A stretch of DNA of 64,000 nucleotides from contig JBBROS010000003.1 of assembly GCA_038229135.1 (NCBI GenBank), positions 62,001-126,000 on the forward strand, in the 5' to 3' direction. Both the position numbers and the translations under genes were made by a program. The DNA is from JBBROS01 sp038229135 (GTDB taxonomy: Bacteria > Pseudomonadota > Alphaproteobacteria > Acetobacterales > Acetobacteraceae). Of the stretch, positions 25,643 to 37,405 are shown piece by piece. Below the pieces are notes generated by a model. It made no database searches. It saw only the letters and a program-made list of their open reading frames with translations, and was not told the DNA's origin. The first letter of the stretch is position 1. Each line of letters begins with the position of its first letter.

Positions 25643-27504
25643 TGCGCCTCCTGCTCGCCCTGCTGCTCCTCGCCGCGGCACCCTGCCTGGCGCAGACGGG
25701 CCGCAGCCACGCCATCGCCGTCCTCGGCACCCCGGCGCTCCCGCCCGACTTCCCCCACTTCCCCTACGTGAACCCGAACGCCCCCAAGGGCGGCGAGGTC
25801 ACCTTCGGCCAGACCGGCAGCTTCGACGGCTTCAACCCCTTCATCCTCCGCGGCAACCCCGCCCTCGGCCTCGGCGCCCAGTGGCAGCCCGGCATTGGCG
25901 GCACCGCCTCCGGCAGCGCCGGCGGCCATGTCTGGGAGTCCATGCTCGTCGGCAGCGCGGACGAGATCGACAGCGCCTACTGCCATGTCTGCGAGACCGT
26001 CGAGCTCGCGCCGGACCGCCTCTCGATCGCCTTCGACATCCGCCCCGAGGCCCGCTTCGCCGACGGCAAGCCCATCACCGCCGAGGACGTCGTCTGGACC
26101 TTCGAAACCCTGCTCGAGAAGGGCCGCCCCACCTACCGCGTTACCTACGCCGAGGTCGCCTCGGTCGAGGCCGTGTCCCCCAGCCGCGTCGTGTTCCGCT
26201 TCAAGACCGACACCAACCGCGACCTGCCCATCCAGATGGGCGGCCTGCCCATCCTGCCGAAGCACTGGTTCGCCAACCGCGACTTCGCCCGCCAGATCAC
26301 CGAATCTCCCCTCGGCAGCGGCCCCTACCGCGTGGACGGCTTCGAGCTCGGCCGCACCGTGACCTACGCGCGCCGCGACGACTGGTGGGCGAAGGACCGC
26401 CCGACCGGCCGCGGCTTCCACAATTTCGACCGCGTGAAGATCGAGTACTTCCGGGACGCGACGGTCCTGTTTCAGGCCTTCAAGGCCGGGCAGATCGACT
26501 ACCGCGGAGAGAACATCTCCCGCCAGTGGGCTACGGCCTACGATTTTCCGGCGGTTGCAAAAGGCTTCGTCCAGAAGCAGGAACTCTCGCACAAGCTGCC
26601 CATCGGTATCCAGGGCTGGCTGTTCAACACCCGCCGCCCGTTGTTCCAGGATGCCCGGGTGCGGGAGGCGTTGGGCCAGGTATTCGACTTCGAATACATG
26701 AACAAGACGTTGTTCTACGGCCAATACCAGCGCACCCGCAGCTACTTCGGCAACACCCCCGGCGAAGCCCAGGGCCTGCCCGGCCCCGACGAGATGAAGC
26801 TCCTCGAACCCATCCGCGCCCAGCTCCCCCCCGCCCTCTTCACCGAACCCTTCACCCTCGCCACCACCGACGGATCAGGCGCCAACCGCGAAGGCCTCCG
26901 CCGCGCCATCGCCCTCCTCGCCGAAGCCGGCTGGACCGTGAAGGACCGCAAGTTGGTGGATCGCGCCGGCAAGCAGATGGCGCTCAGCATCCTTCTCAGC
27001 GATCCCAGCTACGAACGCATGGGCATCCCCTACCAGCAATGGCTCCAGCGCCTCGGCATCGAAGTCCAGGTCCGCACCGTCGACCCGGCGCAGTTCCAGC
27101 GCCTGACCGACGAATTCGACTTCGACGTCATGAGCATGATCTACCCGGGCAGCGACCTCCCGGGCCTCGAGCTCAAGAGCTACTATGGGTGCGAGACGGC
27201 CAACGTGCCGGGCAGCAACAACGTCGCCGGGCTGTGCAACAAGGCCGTCGACACCCTCATCGAGGCCGCCATGGCAGCGCGGGACCGCGAGACCCTCTTC
27301 ATCGCGACCCGCGCCCTGGACCGCGCCTTGCTCCGGACCTGGATCATGGTTCCCATGTGGCACGACACGAAGTTCAAGGTCGCCACCTGGGACCGCTTCG
27401 GCCGCCCGTCCCAGCCCGTCCTCTCCGGCTTCGTGCTCGATAGCTGGTGGATCGACCCGGCCCGCGCCGCGGCCACCGACGCCGCGCGGAAGGCCGGCGG
27501 TTGA
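25642..27504 (+). CDS. Family 5 extracellular solute-binding protein (YejA type)
   Basis: A 620-residue periplasmic binding protein with a short signal peptide (MRLLLALLLLAAAPCLAQ). The N-terminal YVNPNAPKGGEVTFGQTGSFDGFNPF stretch marks the YejA/microcin C-oligopeptide subfamily. The SBP_bac_5 domain covers most of the rest (RFADGKPITAEDVVWTFE, and NTRRPLFQDARVREALGQVFD). The partner permease and ATPase genes (yejBEF type) are not in the neighbourhood. The stop overlaps the start of the thioredoxin-reductase relic, which hints at a deletion that removed what followed. Confidence 0.93.
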   Translation: MRLLLALLLLAAAPCLAQTGRSHAIAVLGTPALPPDFPHFPYVNPNAPKGGEVTFGQTGSFDGFNPFILRGNPALGLGAQWQPGIGGTASGSAGGHVWESMLVGSADEIDSAYCHVCETVELAPDRLSIAFDIRPEARFADGKPITAEDVVWTFETLLEKGRPTYRVTYAEVASVEAVSPSRVVFRFKTDTNRDLPIQMGGLPILPKHWFANRDFARQITESPLGSGPYRVDGFELGRTVTYARRDDWWAKDRPTGRGFHNFDRVKIEYFRDATVLFQAFKAGQIDYRGENISRQWATAYDFPAVAKGFVQKQELSHKLPIGIQGWLFNTRRPLFQDARVREALGQVFDFEYMNKTLFYGQYQRTRSYFGNTPGEAQGLPGPDEMKLLEPIRAQLPPALFTEPFTLATTDGSGANREGLRRAIALLAEAGWTVKDRKLVDRAGKQMALSILLSDPSYERMGIPYQQWLQRLGIEVQVRTVDPAQFQRLTDEFDFDVMSMIYPGSDLPGLELKSYYGCETANVPGSNNVAGLCNKAVDTLIEAAMAARDRETLFIATRALDRALLRTWIMVPMWHDTKFKVATWDRFGRPSQPVLSGFVLDSWWIDPARAAATDAARKAGG

Positions 27505-27674
27505 GCGACGCAAGCGGCTTCATCACGACCGGCCACGAACCCGGCGCCCCCTACGCCACCACCCACCCCGGCATCTGGGCCGTGGGCGACGTCCGCTCCG
27601 GCTCCGTCAAGCGCGCGCCAGCGGCGTCGGCGAGGACTTCGTCGTGGTCCGGGCGAGCCACGCCTGGCTCAGCC
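27501..27674 (+). pseudogene. Relic of a thioredoxin-reductase-like C-terminus
   Basis: Reads DASGFITTGHEPGAPYATTH and then PGIWAVGDVRSGSVKR, the FAD-binding C-terminal motif of thioredoxin-reductase-like flavoproteins. The expected continuation (SGVGEDFVVVRASHAWLS) is in another frame, starting near 27614. A single missing base in the run CGCGCGCC explains the change. Only the last 55 or so codons remain; the NADPH domain and catalytic Cys are absent. It is a decayed remnant fused to the 3' end of the binding-protein gene. Confidence 0.8.
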
Positions 27675-27746
27675 CTGCCTGGCTTAGCCCTGCCCGATAC
27701 TGCTCTCGTCGCGGCGGGGCCACGGAGGAGAGCCGCTCGCGCCGAT

Positions 27747-28628
27747 CTACGCTCTGCACAGCTCCCCCATCACCCGCGGCACCTCGTCCAGCAGCTCGCG
27801 CGCTAAAAAGCCGATCCCGCCATCCCGCTCCACCAGCCGGACCCCCGCCGCGCCGTGCAGGTATACCGCCCACATCGCCGCCCGCGCCGGGGGCGCCCCC
27901 CGCGCCAGCAGCCCACCCACGAGCCCGGCCAGCGTGTCCCCGCTGCCGCTCGTCGCCAGCCCCACCGTGCCGCCGTCGAACCGCCACACCTCGCCCTGCG
28001 GGCTCACGATCTCCGTCTCGGCCCCCTTCATCACCACCACCGCCTGCAGCGCCGCCGCAGCCCGGCGCGCATGGCCCAGCTTGTCGGCCTCGACCGCACC
28101 CCGCTCCACGCCGAGCAGCCGCGCCATCTCTCCCGTGTGCGGCGTCAGCACCACACGCCCGGCATGCCGCCGCAGCAGCTCCGGCCGCTCGGCCAGCACG
28201 TCGAGCGCCCCCGCATCCAGCACCATCGGCAGGTCGCCCAACTGGTCCAGCACCGCCTCCACCAGCGCGGCCGTCGCTGCCCGGTCCATCATCCCCGGCC
28301 CCAGAACCAGCGCCTCGGCCCGCTCTGCCAGCCGCAGCAGGGCCTCCGCCGCACCGGGTGCAATGCCGCCCTCCGCCGTCTCCTCCAGCCCGACCGCCAT
28401 GCACTCCGGCACCATCAGCCCGAGCATGGGCGCCACCGTTCGGCACGTCGCGATCTGCAGCCGCCCGGCGCCGGCCCGCAGCGCCGCCACCCCGGCCAGC
28501 AGCGCGCCCCCCGGCACGCTCACGCTGCCGCCCACCACCAGCACCGTCCCCCGCGCCTCCTTGCTGCCCGCCCCCTCATGCCCCGGCAACGGCTCGGCAC
28601 GCAGCAACGCCGGGGTCAGGTGCTTCAA
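27747..28628 (-). CDS. nnrD: ADP-dependent NAD(P)H-hydrate dehydratase
   Basis: A 293-residue NnrD/CARKD protein that repairs hydrated NAD(P)H. The ribokinase-like fold shows VLVVGGSVSVPGGALLAG near residue 30, DAGALDVLAERPELL, VVLTPHTGEMARLLG, and the ATP/ADP loop GLATSGSGDTLAGLVGG. The usual N-terminal epimerase (NnrE) domain is not fused here. The start is a TTG at 28628 overlapping the upstream stop as TTGA; no ATG or GTG is available nearby. Confidence 0.9.
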   Translation of the reverse strand: MKHLTPALLRAEPLPGHEGAGSKEARGTVLVVGGSVSVPGGALLAGVAALRAGAGRLQIATCRTVAPMLGLMVPECMAVGLEETAEGGIAPGAAEALLRLAERAEALVLGPGMMDRAATAALVEAVLDQLGDLPMVLDAGALDVLAERPELLRRHAGRVVLTPHTGEMARLLGVERGAVEADKLGHARRAAAALQAVVVMKGAETEIVSPQGEVWRFDGGTVGLATSGSGDTLAGLVGGLLARGAPPARAAMWAVYLHGAAGVRLVERDGGIGFLARELLDEVPRVMGELCRA

Positions 28629-29407
28629 GGCACCGTCTCCGCCCGCGCCATGGTGGCAGGCGTGTCGGACGCGACCGTCACCTCCGTGCCCTCCCGCTCC
28701 ATGGGCACCGTGAAATTGTAGCGCTTCAGCACCAGCCCGCCCGTCGCACCCGCATCCGGGTCGAACGCGTATTCCGTGATCCCGCAATTCGCCACGTCCC
28801 CCTCGCGGTCGATCGCCAGGACCCGCTCCTCGTCCATGCCCTCGAGCAGATAGCGCATGCACAGCACCACCACCTGGTGCCCCACCACCAGCACCCGCCG
28901 CCCGCCATGGTGCAGGCTGATCGTGTCCAGCGCGCTCCGCAGCCGCAGGATCACGTCGCACCAGCTCTCGCCGCCCGGGGGCCGGTGATAGAACTTGCCC
29001 AGCTCCGTCCGCAGCGTGGCCTGAAGCGGGTGCTCCTGTTCGATGCCGAGCCGGGTCAGCCGGTCCAGCACGCCGAACTCCTTCTCCCGAAGCCGCTCGT
29101 CGGCCAACGGGCGGTCCGCGTCCGGGCACAGCCCGCCCCGATCCACCACCCGCTGCGCCGTCTGCCGCGCGCGCGAATAGGGGCTGACCAGCAGCACGTC
29201 CGGCCGCAGATCGTCCGGCAGGTCGCCGAACCACCGCCCCAACGCGTCGGCCTGCCGGGTGCCGAGCTCGCTCAGCGGTACGTCCACGTCCCGCACGGCC
29301 AGGTCGATCCGCGGCAGCCCGGCCGCCTGGGCCGCATCCCGCGCGACGTTCCCCGCACTCTCCCCGTGCCGCACGATCCACAACCGGTCCGGCCAACGCT
29401 GCTGCAT
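28625..29407 (-). CDS. Histidine phosphatase family protein
   Basis: A 260-residue branch 1 histidine phosphatase. The catalytic motif is LWIVRHGESAGNVARD near residue 11, with the second histidine in VLVVGHQVVVL near residue 178 and SPYSRARQTA in between. The ATG at 29407 gives the usual short lead; an upstream ATG at 29431 would add 8 residues. Substrate unknown. It overlaps nnrD by 4 nt. A family A palindrome lies upstream. Confidence 0.88.
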   Translation of the reverse strand: MQQRWPDRLWIVRHGESAGNVARDAAQAAGLPRIDLAVRDVDVPLSELGTRQADALGRWFGDLPDDLRPDVLLVSPYSRARQTAQRVVDRGGLCPDADRPLADERLREKEFGVLDRLTRLGIEQEHPLQATLRTELGKFYHRPPGGESWCDVILRLRSALDTISLHHGGRRVLVVGHQVVVLCMRYLLEGMDEERVLAIDREGDVANCGITEYAFDPDAGATGGLVLKRYNFTVPMEREGTEVTVASDTPATMARAETVP

Positions 29408-29503
29408 GTCTTGAAGCCCTCCAGGGGCCACAACACGCCAGGAGCAAGACCGTTCAACCCGAAGCCGCTCGCTCCCTCGAGGCCACGGCTGTTTGCCTCA
29501 GGT

Positions 29504-29597
29504 CCCGTCATCGCGAGCGCAGCGTGGCGATCCAGGGGCCCCACAGACCAGGCCCGCCGGCCCCTGGATCGCCACGCCTTCGGCTCGCGATGACGGG
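29504..29597. repeat. Palindromic intergenic repeat, family A, copy 2
   Basis: Ends CCCGTCATCGCGAGC and GCTCGCGATGACGGG are inverted copies. The inner arms (GGCGATCCAGGGGCC / GGCCCCTGGATCGCC) pair too. Sequence order and arms match the element at 4188-4275, with a different centre. Confidence 0.92.
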
Positions 29598-29628
29598 CGG
29601 CTCGTGGAGTTTGGCACCGCGCAAGCCC

Positions 29629-30830
29629 TCAGGGCGGGTGCAGCTCCACCCGCGGCCGCGTGAACACGCGCCGCCCCGCCTTCATGCCCCACAACGGCGC
29701 TGCCAGCCGCCGCACCACATCCGCCGGGTCCGCCGCGTCCAGCAGCACCAGATCCGCCGCGTTCCCGACCGCCACGCCATAGCCCGGCAGCCGCATCAGC
29801 CGCGCCGCCTCCGCCCCCACCATGCCCAGGCACGCCGCCAGCTCCGCCGGGCGCGACACCTGGCTCACGTTCGCATACAGGTTCGCCATCCGGATGAGCG
29901 AACCGTCCCCATACGGCGTGAACGGGTTCAGGACGTTGTTGGTACTCACCGAGCAGCACACCCCCGCCGCCCGCAGCCCCTCCGCCCGAACCACCCCGCG
30001 CGGCACTGCATGGTCGTGGCTGCGGCCCATCAGATAGAGGTCGGTCGCGGGCAGGATGGTCACCGCCACCCCCGCCCGCGCCAGTGTCGCCGCGATGGCG
30101 TCGTAGCGCGGCCGGTCCACCAGGCTCAGCTGCGTAACGTGTCCGACCGCGACCCGCCCGCCCCAGCCGAATTCTTCCGTCTTGCGGCACACGTACTCGA
30201 TCTGCATGCCCTCGGTCGTCTCGGCCAGGTCCAGGTGCATGTCGATGTCCACGTCGAACTCGCGTGCAATCTCGAAGATCCGGTCGATCTGCCCCCGCGG
30301 GTCCGTGTCGATGTAGGGCACCGCCCCGATCGCCCGCGCCCCCCGCCGCAGCCCCTCCCGGAGCAGGTCCTCCGTGCCCGGGTTGTTCAGCAGCCCCTCC
30401 TGCGGGAACACGCACAGCTCCACGTCCACGGCCCACGCATACTCCGCCGCCAGCGCCTGCACGCCCTCGAACCCGCGCATCCCGATCCCGGGGTCCACCT
30501 CCACGTGCGTCCGCATGTGCATCGTGCCCCACCCGATGCACCGCTCGAGCGTCTGCCGCCCACGCGCCATCACGTCCTCTACGGTGAACCCCCGCTTGGC
30601 GGCCGACGTCTCCCGCACGGCCTCGGCCACCGTGCCCTCCTCGGCCCGGCACCGCTCCAGGATGCACGTCTTGTCCAGGTGGATGTGCGTCTCGACGAAC
30701 CCCGCGACCAGCAGCCCGCCCCCGGCCTCCAGCACCGGCGCATCCGTGGCGACCTGCGCCTCGATCACCGCGATCCGCCCGGCTTCCAGCCCCACGTCCA
30801 CGCGCCGCCCGTCCACCACCGCGCCCCGGA

Positions 30831-30846
<16 letters not shown>
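29629..30846 (-). CDS. Cytosine-deaminase-like amidohydrolase
   Basis: A 405-residue amidohydrolase-superfamily enzyme. The metal motif is THIHLDKT near residue 54, with later metal or base ligands in DIDMHLDLAE and VAVGHVTQLS. Where E. coli CodA has a catalytic Asp (HDD context) this protein has STNNVLNPF, so the metal-assisting Asp appears replaced by Asn. This may mark a subfamily with another substrate. It overlaps the end of the LivMGF fusion gene by 16 nt and is the last gene of that transporter operon, so its substrate is probably what the transporter brings in. Confidence 0.85.
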
Positions 30847-33199
<2,353 letters not shown>

Positions 33200-33203
<4 letters not shown>

Positions 33204-34066
33204 ACCCGCACCCGCCCGCGCCCGAACACGCCCGCAGGTGCCGCCGCCAGCGCCAGGATCACGGCCGAGAACGTGATGATCTGCGTGGCGCCCGACCCGA
33301 GCCACACCGTGGTGCCCGCCTCCACCAACCCATAGGCCAGCCCGGCCGCAACCACGCCCCAGGGCCGCGTCAGCCCGCCCAGGATGGCGACCGCAAATGC
33401 CTTGACCCCGAACAGCGTGCCCATGTCGTAGGCAACGTTGAACAGCGGCGCCACCAATATGCCCCCGAGCCCCGCCAGCGCCGCGGCCGCCGCGAAGGTG
33501 AGCGCCACCAGCCGCACCACGTCGATCCCCATCAGCCGCGCCGCGTCCGCATTCTCCACCGCAGCCCGCAGCCGCAGCCCGAGCCCCGTCCGCCGCAGCG
33601 CCCAGTGCAGCCCGAGCGCCACCGCCAGCAGCACCGCCGGGATCAGCAGCTGCAGCGGGAACACCCCCACCTCGCCCCACACGATCGGCTCGTCCGCCAG
33701 GGACGACGGCAGCGAGCGCGGCTCCTTGCCGAACAGCGCCATCACCGCGTTGTCCAACACGATGCCGAGCGCCACCGTCGCCATCAGCCACGCATCGCTG
33801 CCCCGGCGAACGAACGGCCGCACCGCCAGCCGCTCCACCACCGCGCCCCACAGCGCACAGGCCACCAGCGCCACCGGGACGGCGGCCGCATAGGGCCACC
33901 GCCACCCCACGGCCAGCGCGTGGCACACCACGGCACCCAGCATCATGCTGGATCCCTGGGCGAAGTTCACCGTGCCGGACACTGCGAAGGTCAGCGTGAA
34001 CCCCAGCGCGATCAGCCCATAGACGCTTCCGCTGCCCAGGCCCGAGACGAGGGCCGTCTCGAGCAT
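33200..34066 (-). CDS. LivH-type branched-chain ABC permease
   Basis: A 288-residue inner membrane permease of the LivH family. It has MLETALVSGLGSGSVYGLIA at the N-terminus, the VNFAQGSSMMLGA segment and the EAA-like loop region RLMGIDVVRLVALTFA. About eight hydrophobic helices are evident. It pairs with the LivM part of the fusion protein to form the channel. Start and stop each overlap the neighbouring genes. Confidence 0.93.
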
Positions 34067-35235
34067 CAGCCGCTGACGGGCTCGATGCTCTCGCCGTTGT
34101 ACTTCACCATCACGTAGTCGTTCTCGTCGAGCGCATCGTGGTTGCCCGGGCTGAACGGCTTCACGTAGGACTTGATCAGACCATCATGCCTGTCGATGGC
34201 GAGCAGCCCCTCGCGCAGCTTCGGACCCTCGGTGCTCCCGGCCTGCGCGATGCCCTTTGCAACCAGGTGCGCCGCGTCGTACGCATTCGCGACCCCCACC
34301 GGCGGCGTGATGTCGCCCAGCCCCTTCACGTCCGGGTACCTGGCCATCATGGCTGCCGCGACCCGCTTGCCCACGGCGCCCTGCGGCCCGAAGAAGCTGT
34401 AGGTCTGCACGAAATGCACCCGCCCGGCCCAGCTCCCCGCCAGCTCAGGGAAGCGCCCGCCCGAGATGCCCCAATGCGACACGACGGGCACGCTCCAAGC
34501 CCCTCGCTGCAAGCTCTTCATCACCTGCGCGCCAGGTGCGGCATTGCCCACCAGCACGAGGCAGTCCGCACCCGCCGCCCGCAGCCGCTGCAGCTGCGGC
34601 AGCATGTCCGCATCCGCCTCGCCGAACTTCTCCACGCCCGCGACCTTGATCCCCGCCTCCGCCGCCGCCGCCGTCAGGCCCGCCTGGTTGCTCTCGCCCC
34701 AGGCGTTGTTCACCAGGATCAGCCCGAGCGATTTCGCGTTGAACGTGCCCATCGCGTGCTTCACCAACCGCTTGTCCACCAGCACGTCCACGGCGCTCAC
34801 CCGGAATACGTAGTTCGGCTCCGCCCCGTTGCGCGTGATGTTCGTCGCGGCCGCCCACACCCCCATGAACGGCGTCTTGGTCTGGTTCGCGAGCGGCACG
34901 ATGGCGAGCGAGACCGGGCTGTCGATGCCGCCGAACAACGCCGCCACCCCCTCCCGGTCGATCAGCTCCCGCGCCGCCGCCTGGCCCTTCCCGGGGTTGC
35001 TCTCATCGTCCCGCCGCACGAGCTCGAGCATCCGCCCGCCCAGCAGCCCCCCGGCCGCGTTCACCTCGTCGATGGCCACCTGCAGCCCGCGCGCGATCCC
35101 CTCGCCCGACTTCGCGGACGCGCCCGACAGCGCCGCGACCAGCCCGAGCTTGATCGGCTCCGCCGCTCGCGCCCGCGATACACGCCCCCCCGCCAACGCC
35201 GCGCCAGCCAGCAATACCCCACGCCGATCGATCAT
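34066..35235 (-). CDS. LivK-type ABC transporter substrate-binding protein
   Basis: A 389-residue periplasmic protein of the Leu/Ile/Val-binding (peripla_BP_6) family. The N-terminus MIDRRGVLLAGAALAGG has the look of a Tat or Sec signal peptide ending near residue 24. The mature start EPIKLGLVAALSGASAKSGEG and DEVNAAGGLLGGRMLELV are typical. AGGAGG lies upstream of the ATG. It is the first gene of the transporter/amidohydrolase operon; the ligand is unknown but the downstream amidohydrolase suggests an amide or nitrogen heterocycle rather than an amino acid. Confidence 0.92.
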   Translation of the reverse strand: MIDRRGVLLAGAALAGGRVSRARAAEPIKLGLVAALSGASAKSGEGIARGLQVAIDEVNAAGGLLGGRMLELVRRDDESNPGKGQAAARELIDREGVAALFGGIDSPVSLAIVPLANQTKTPFMGVWAAATNITRNGAEPNYVFRVSAVDVLVDKRLVKHAMGTFNAKSLGLILVNNAWGESNQAGLTAAAAEAGIKVAGVEKFGEADADMLPQLQRLRAAGADCLVLVGNAAPGAQVMKSLQRGAWSVPVVSHWGISGGRFPELAGSWAGRVHFVQTYSFFGPQGAVGKRVAAAMMARYPDVKGLGDITPPVGVANAYDAAHLVAKGIAQAGSTEGPKLREGLLAIDRHDGLIKSYVKPFSPGNHDALDENDYVMVKYNGESIEPVSG

Positions 35236-35478
35236 GCCCCGGTCCTCCTGTCATCCCGCGTGATGCAATTGACGCGCCACGCGTGCCCGTCGGGCTCTGC
35301 GCAACCGAGGGATCGTCATCTCCGCAAGTGAGCAGGCCTCCCTTGCCGCAACCGTATTGATGCGTGAGGGCACGGACTGGACGGGACGGCTGATCGCTGG
35401 TTAGGGCACCGTCGAACTTCCCACGCTCGGCCCTCGCCACCCTCGACAACGGCGAGACTAACGCTTCCTGTCACGCCC
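35236..35478. other. Intergenic stretch without recognisable gene
   Basis: Upstream of the transporter operon I see no coding frame with family resemblance and no repeat of the two palindrome families. Promoter elements for the minus-strand operon should lie here, but none is clear by eye. Confidence 0.5.
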
Positions 35479-35510
35479 AAAAAAAATGGCGGCGCCCGAA
35501 GGCACCGCCA
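35479..35510 (-). terminator. Intrinsic terminator
   Basis: On the minus strand a 10-bp stem (TGGCGGTGCC / GGCGCCGCCA, one mismatch) is closed by a TTCG tetraloop and followed by eight T residues. It lies 88 bp after the stop of the membrane protein gene at 35598 and should end that transcript. Confidence 0.88.
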
Positions 35511-35597
35511 AGTTTAGGGAGGAAACGTCCTGCAGGACGGCGGCGAACCACCGTGCTGCGCTGCACAATCTATTCCTCGTGCAATCGGATGCAAGCG

Positions 35598-36170
35598 TTA
35601 TCTGAACCCTGGTCCAATCGATGGCGTCACGACACCGCGACCGCGCACCACCGGCCGCTCCTCGTGGCTCGCCGTCGCACTCGCAATCACCCCAAGCCAC
35701 AGCACCAGCGAGACCACGCCCGCCACCCGGGCATGCATCGTCAATGCCCCGGCCCCGATCGCCCGCAGCCCCATGGACCGCGGCCGGCTGAACAGCGCCG
35801 CATTGCCCATCGCCGCACCCACCAGCAGCAGCTTCGGCAGGAACCAGCTATGGCTGCCCGTCTGGATCGGGTCATACAGGAACAGCCACGCCCCGCTCGC
35901 GAGCGTGACGGCGAAGGCCGTGTGCACCACGGGCAGCACCAGCCTGGACAGCGCATCGAGCGCGATGTCCCGCCCGAGCAGCCCGAGCAACCGCACATCG
36001 AGCGCCACGATGCCGCCGAAGAATGCCGCCGTGCCCAGGACGTGCAACAGCCGCAGCGGCCCGTGCCAGCCCTGCATCCGATAGATGGCGAGGCGGGCCG
36101 AACTCGTCGCCAGCCACACCAGCCATTCCGAAGGCAGGACCCACGCGCTATCCGAATAGACGCCTTGCAT
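35598..36170 (-). CDS. Membrane protein associated with iron genes
   Basis: A 190-residue protein with about five hydrophobic segments and conserved-looking histidines at segment edges (GPLRLLHVLGTAAFF, VLPVVHTAFAV, ALTMHARVAGV). Such a pattern is seen in haem-binding or CopD-like membrane proteins, but I cannot assign the family with certainty. The ATG at 36170 overlaps the stop of the gene upstream (TGATG), so the two are co-translated. A strong terminator follows. Confidence 0.7.
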   Translation of the reverse strand: MQGVYSDSAWVLPSEWLVWLATSSARLAIYRMQGWHGPLRLLHVLGTAAFFGGIVALDVRLLGLLGRDIALDALSRLVLPVVHTAFAVTLASGAWLFLYDPIQTGSHSWFLPKLLLVGAAMGNAALFSRPRSMGLRAIGAGALTMHARVAGVVSLVLWLGVIASATASHEERPVVRGRGVVTPSIGPGFR

Positions 36171-36985
36171 CAGACGCCTGCGCCTGCCTGCTTGAACCGC
36201 GCCGCCAAGGCCTTGTACTCGGCCGGCCCTGCCAAGGGCCGCGCGGGCGGCAGCAGCGTCGGCACCACGGCCTGCATGTCTGCCAGCGCCGCCCGCACCG
36301 GCGCCAACCCTGCCCCTCGCGCCTCCAGCCGCTTCAACTCCCCGTCCACCTGCATGAGGTAGCCCCGGCTATCGTGATACTCGACCGGCTTCGTGATGGC
36401 TCCGCCCTCCAGCGCCTGCCCATACTCCTCCGTCGCCACCGCCGCGACCTCCGACAGAACACCGAGCATGAACCCGCGATCCTCCAGCAACGCGCCCGGC
36501 ACCGTCGCCCGCAGCCCGGCCACGGCCGTCTGCACCGCCTCATGCTGCGCTGCGAACGCCGCCGAGCCCGGGGAGCCCGCCGCCAGCGCCTCCAGCCGGA
36601 TCAGCGCACCATCGAACCCCGGCAAGCCCCGCCGCTCGAGCTCGGGCGCGATGTCGTCGTACAGCTCCCGCACCGGGTGCCCGTAATGCGGCAGCGCCAA
36701 ACGCGCCTCGCCCGCAGCCTGCAGCGCCTGCGCGATGCCCAGGTGCCCCTGCAGCAGCAGCAGCTTGAACAGCAGCTCCGCCTGGTCCTCCGTCGTGATC
36801 GCAGCACCGGCCACGCGCACCACGGCACTCCGCGGCACCGCCGCCCGGCAGATCGGCACGCCCATCGGCCCGGGCGAGAGCCCCGCCGCCTGCGCCGGCC
36901 GCGCAGCCCATGGCAGCGCCGCTGCCATGCCCAGGCCGGCTAGCGCCACGGCCATCCCGCCCCACATCACTGTTCGAGTGCTCAT
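36170..36985 (-). CDS. Exported protein, imelysin/EfeO-like context
   Basis: 271 residues from the ATG at 36985, with a signal peptide ending near residue 34 (AARPAQAAG). The mature part is helical with a GHLGIAQALQAAGEARLALPHYG segment, and later repeats of Ala/Leu-rich helices. This recalls the helical-bundle imelysin/EfeO family that feeds iron to FTR1 permeases, but the match is weak and the HxxE motif is not clear. It is divergent from the cupredoxin-FTR1 pair across a region with a Fur-like site, which supports an iron role. Confidence 0.6.
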   Translation of the reverse strand: MSTRTVMWGGMAVALAGLGMAAALPWAARPAQAAGLSPGPMGVPICRAAVPRSAVVRVAGAAITTEDQAELLFKLLLLQGHLGIAQALQAAGEARLALPHYGHPVRELYDDIAPELERRGLPGFDGALIRLEALAAGSPGSAAFAAQHEAVQTAVAGLRATVPGALLEDRGFMLGVLSEVAAVATEEYGQALEGGAITKPVEYHDSRGYLMQVDGELKRLEARGAGLAPVRAALADMQAVVPTLLPPARPLAGPAEYKALAARFKQAGAGV

Positions 36986-36997
36986 TGCAGACTCCAA

Positions 36998-37051
36998 TTG
37001 CGAATCGCTTGCATCTGCCCTGGATGTATTGCAAATGAGAACCGCTTGCAA
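36998..37051. promoter_or_regulatory. Fur-like operator pair in divergent iron promoter
   Basis: At 37029-37051, two TTGCAA arms flank an 11-nt centre containing ATGAGAA, resembling Fur boxes of other proteobacteria. A weaker related site (TTGCGAATCGCTTGCA) lies at 36998-37013. They sit in the 79-bp region between the divergent iron genes, placed to control both. Confidence 0.55.
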
Positions 37052-37064
37052 CAACGAGGCCCCC

Positions 37065-37400
37065 ATGCGTGTCGCGACCGCCCTTCTCGCCATCCTTCTA
37101 AGTGCCAATGCCCTGCCGGCGCAGGCGGCCGATGAGCCCACCTTCCGCCTCGTGTTGAAGGACCGCACCTTCGAGCCCGCCCGCCTCGAGGTGCCGGCCA
37201 ACAAGCGCATCATCCTCGTCGTGCGCAACGCCGAGCCCGCCGCCGCCGAGTTCGAGAGCAGCGGCCTGGGCGTGGAGAAGATCATCTCCGCCGGACGCGA
37301 AGCCACGATCAAGGTCGGCCCGCTGAAGCCAGGCGAGTACACGTTCGAGAACGAGTTCAACAAGGCAGCCACCGGCACCCTCGTCGCGGTCGCGGAGTAG
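37065..37400 (+). CDS. Periplasmic cupredoxin-like protein
   Basis: A 111-residue exported protein with signal peptide MRVATALLAILLSANALPAQA. The mature part fits the cupredoxin_1 family found in EfeO N-termini and FtrB: TFRLVLKDRTFEPARLEVPANKRIILVVRN and GEYTFENEF. No classical Cys/Met copper ligands are seen in the C-terminal loop, as in other FTR1-linked members. It lies 5 nt upstream of the FTR1 permease gene and probably oxidises or hands iron to it. Confidence 0.85.
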   Translation: MRVATALLAILLSANALPAQAADEPTFRLVLKDRTFEPARLEVPANKRIILVVRNAEPAAAEFESSGLGVEKIISAGREATIKVGPLKPGEYTFENEFNKAATGTLVAVAE

Positions 37401-37405
37401 GCCCC

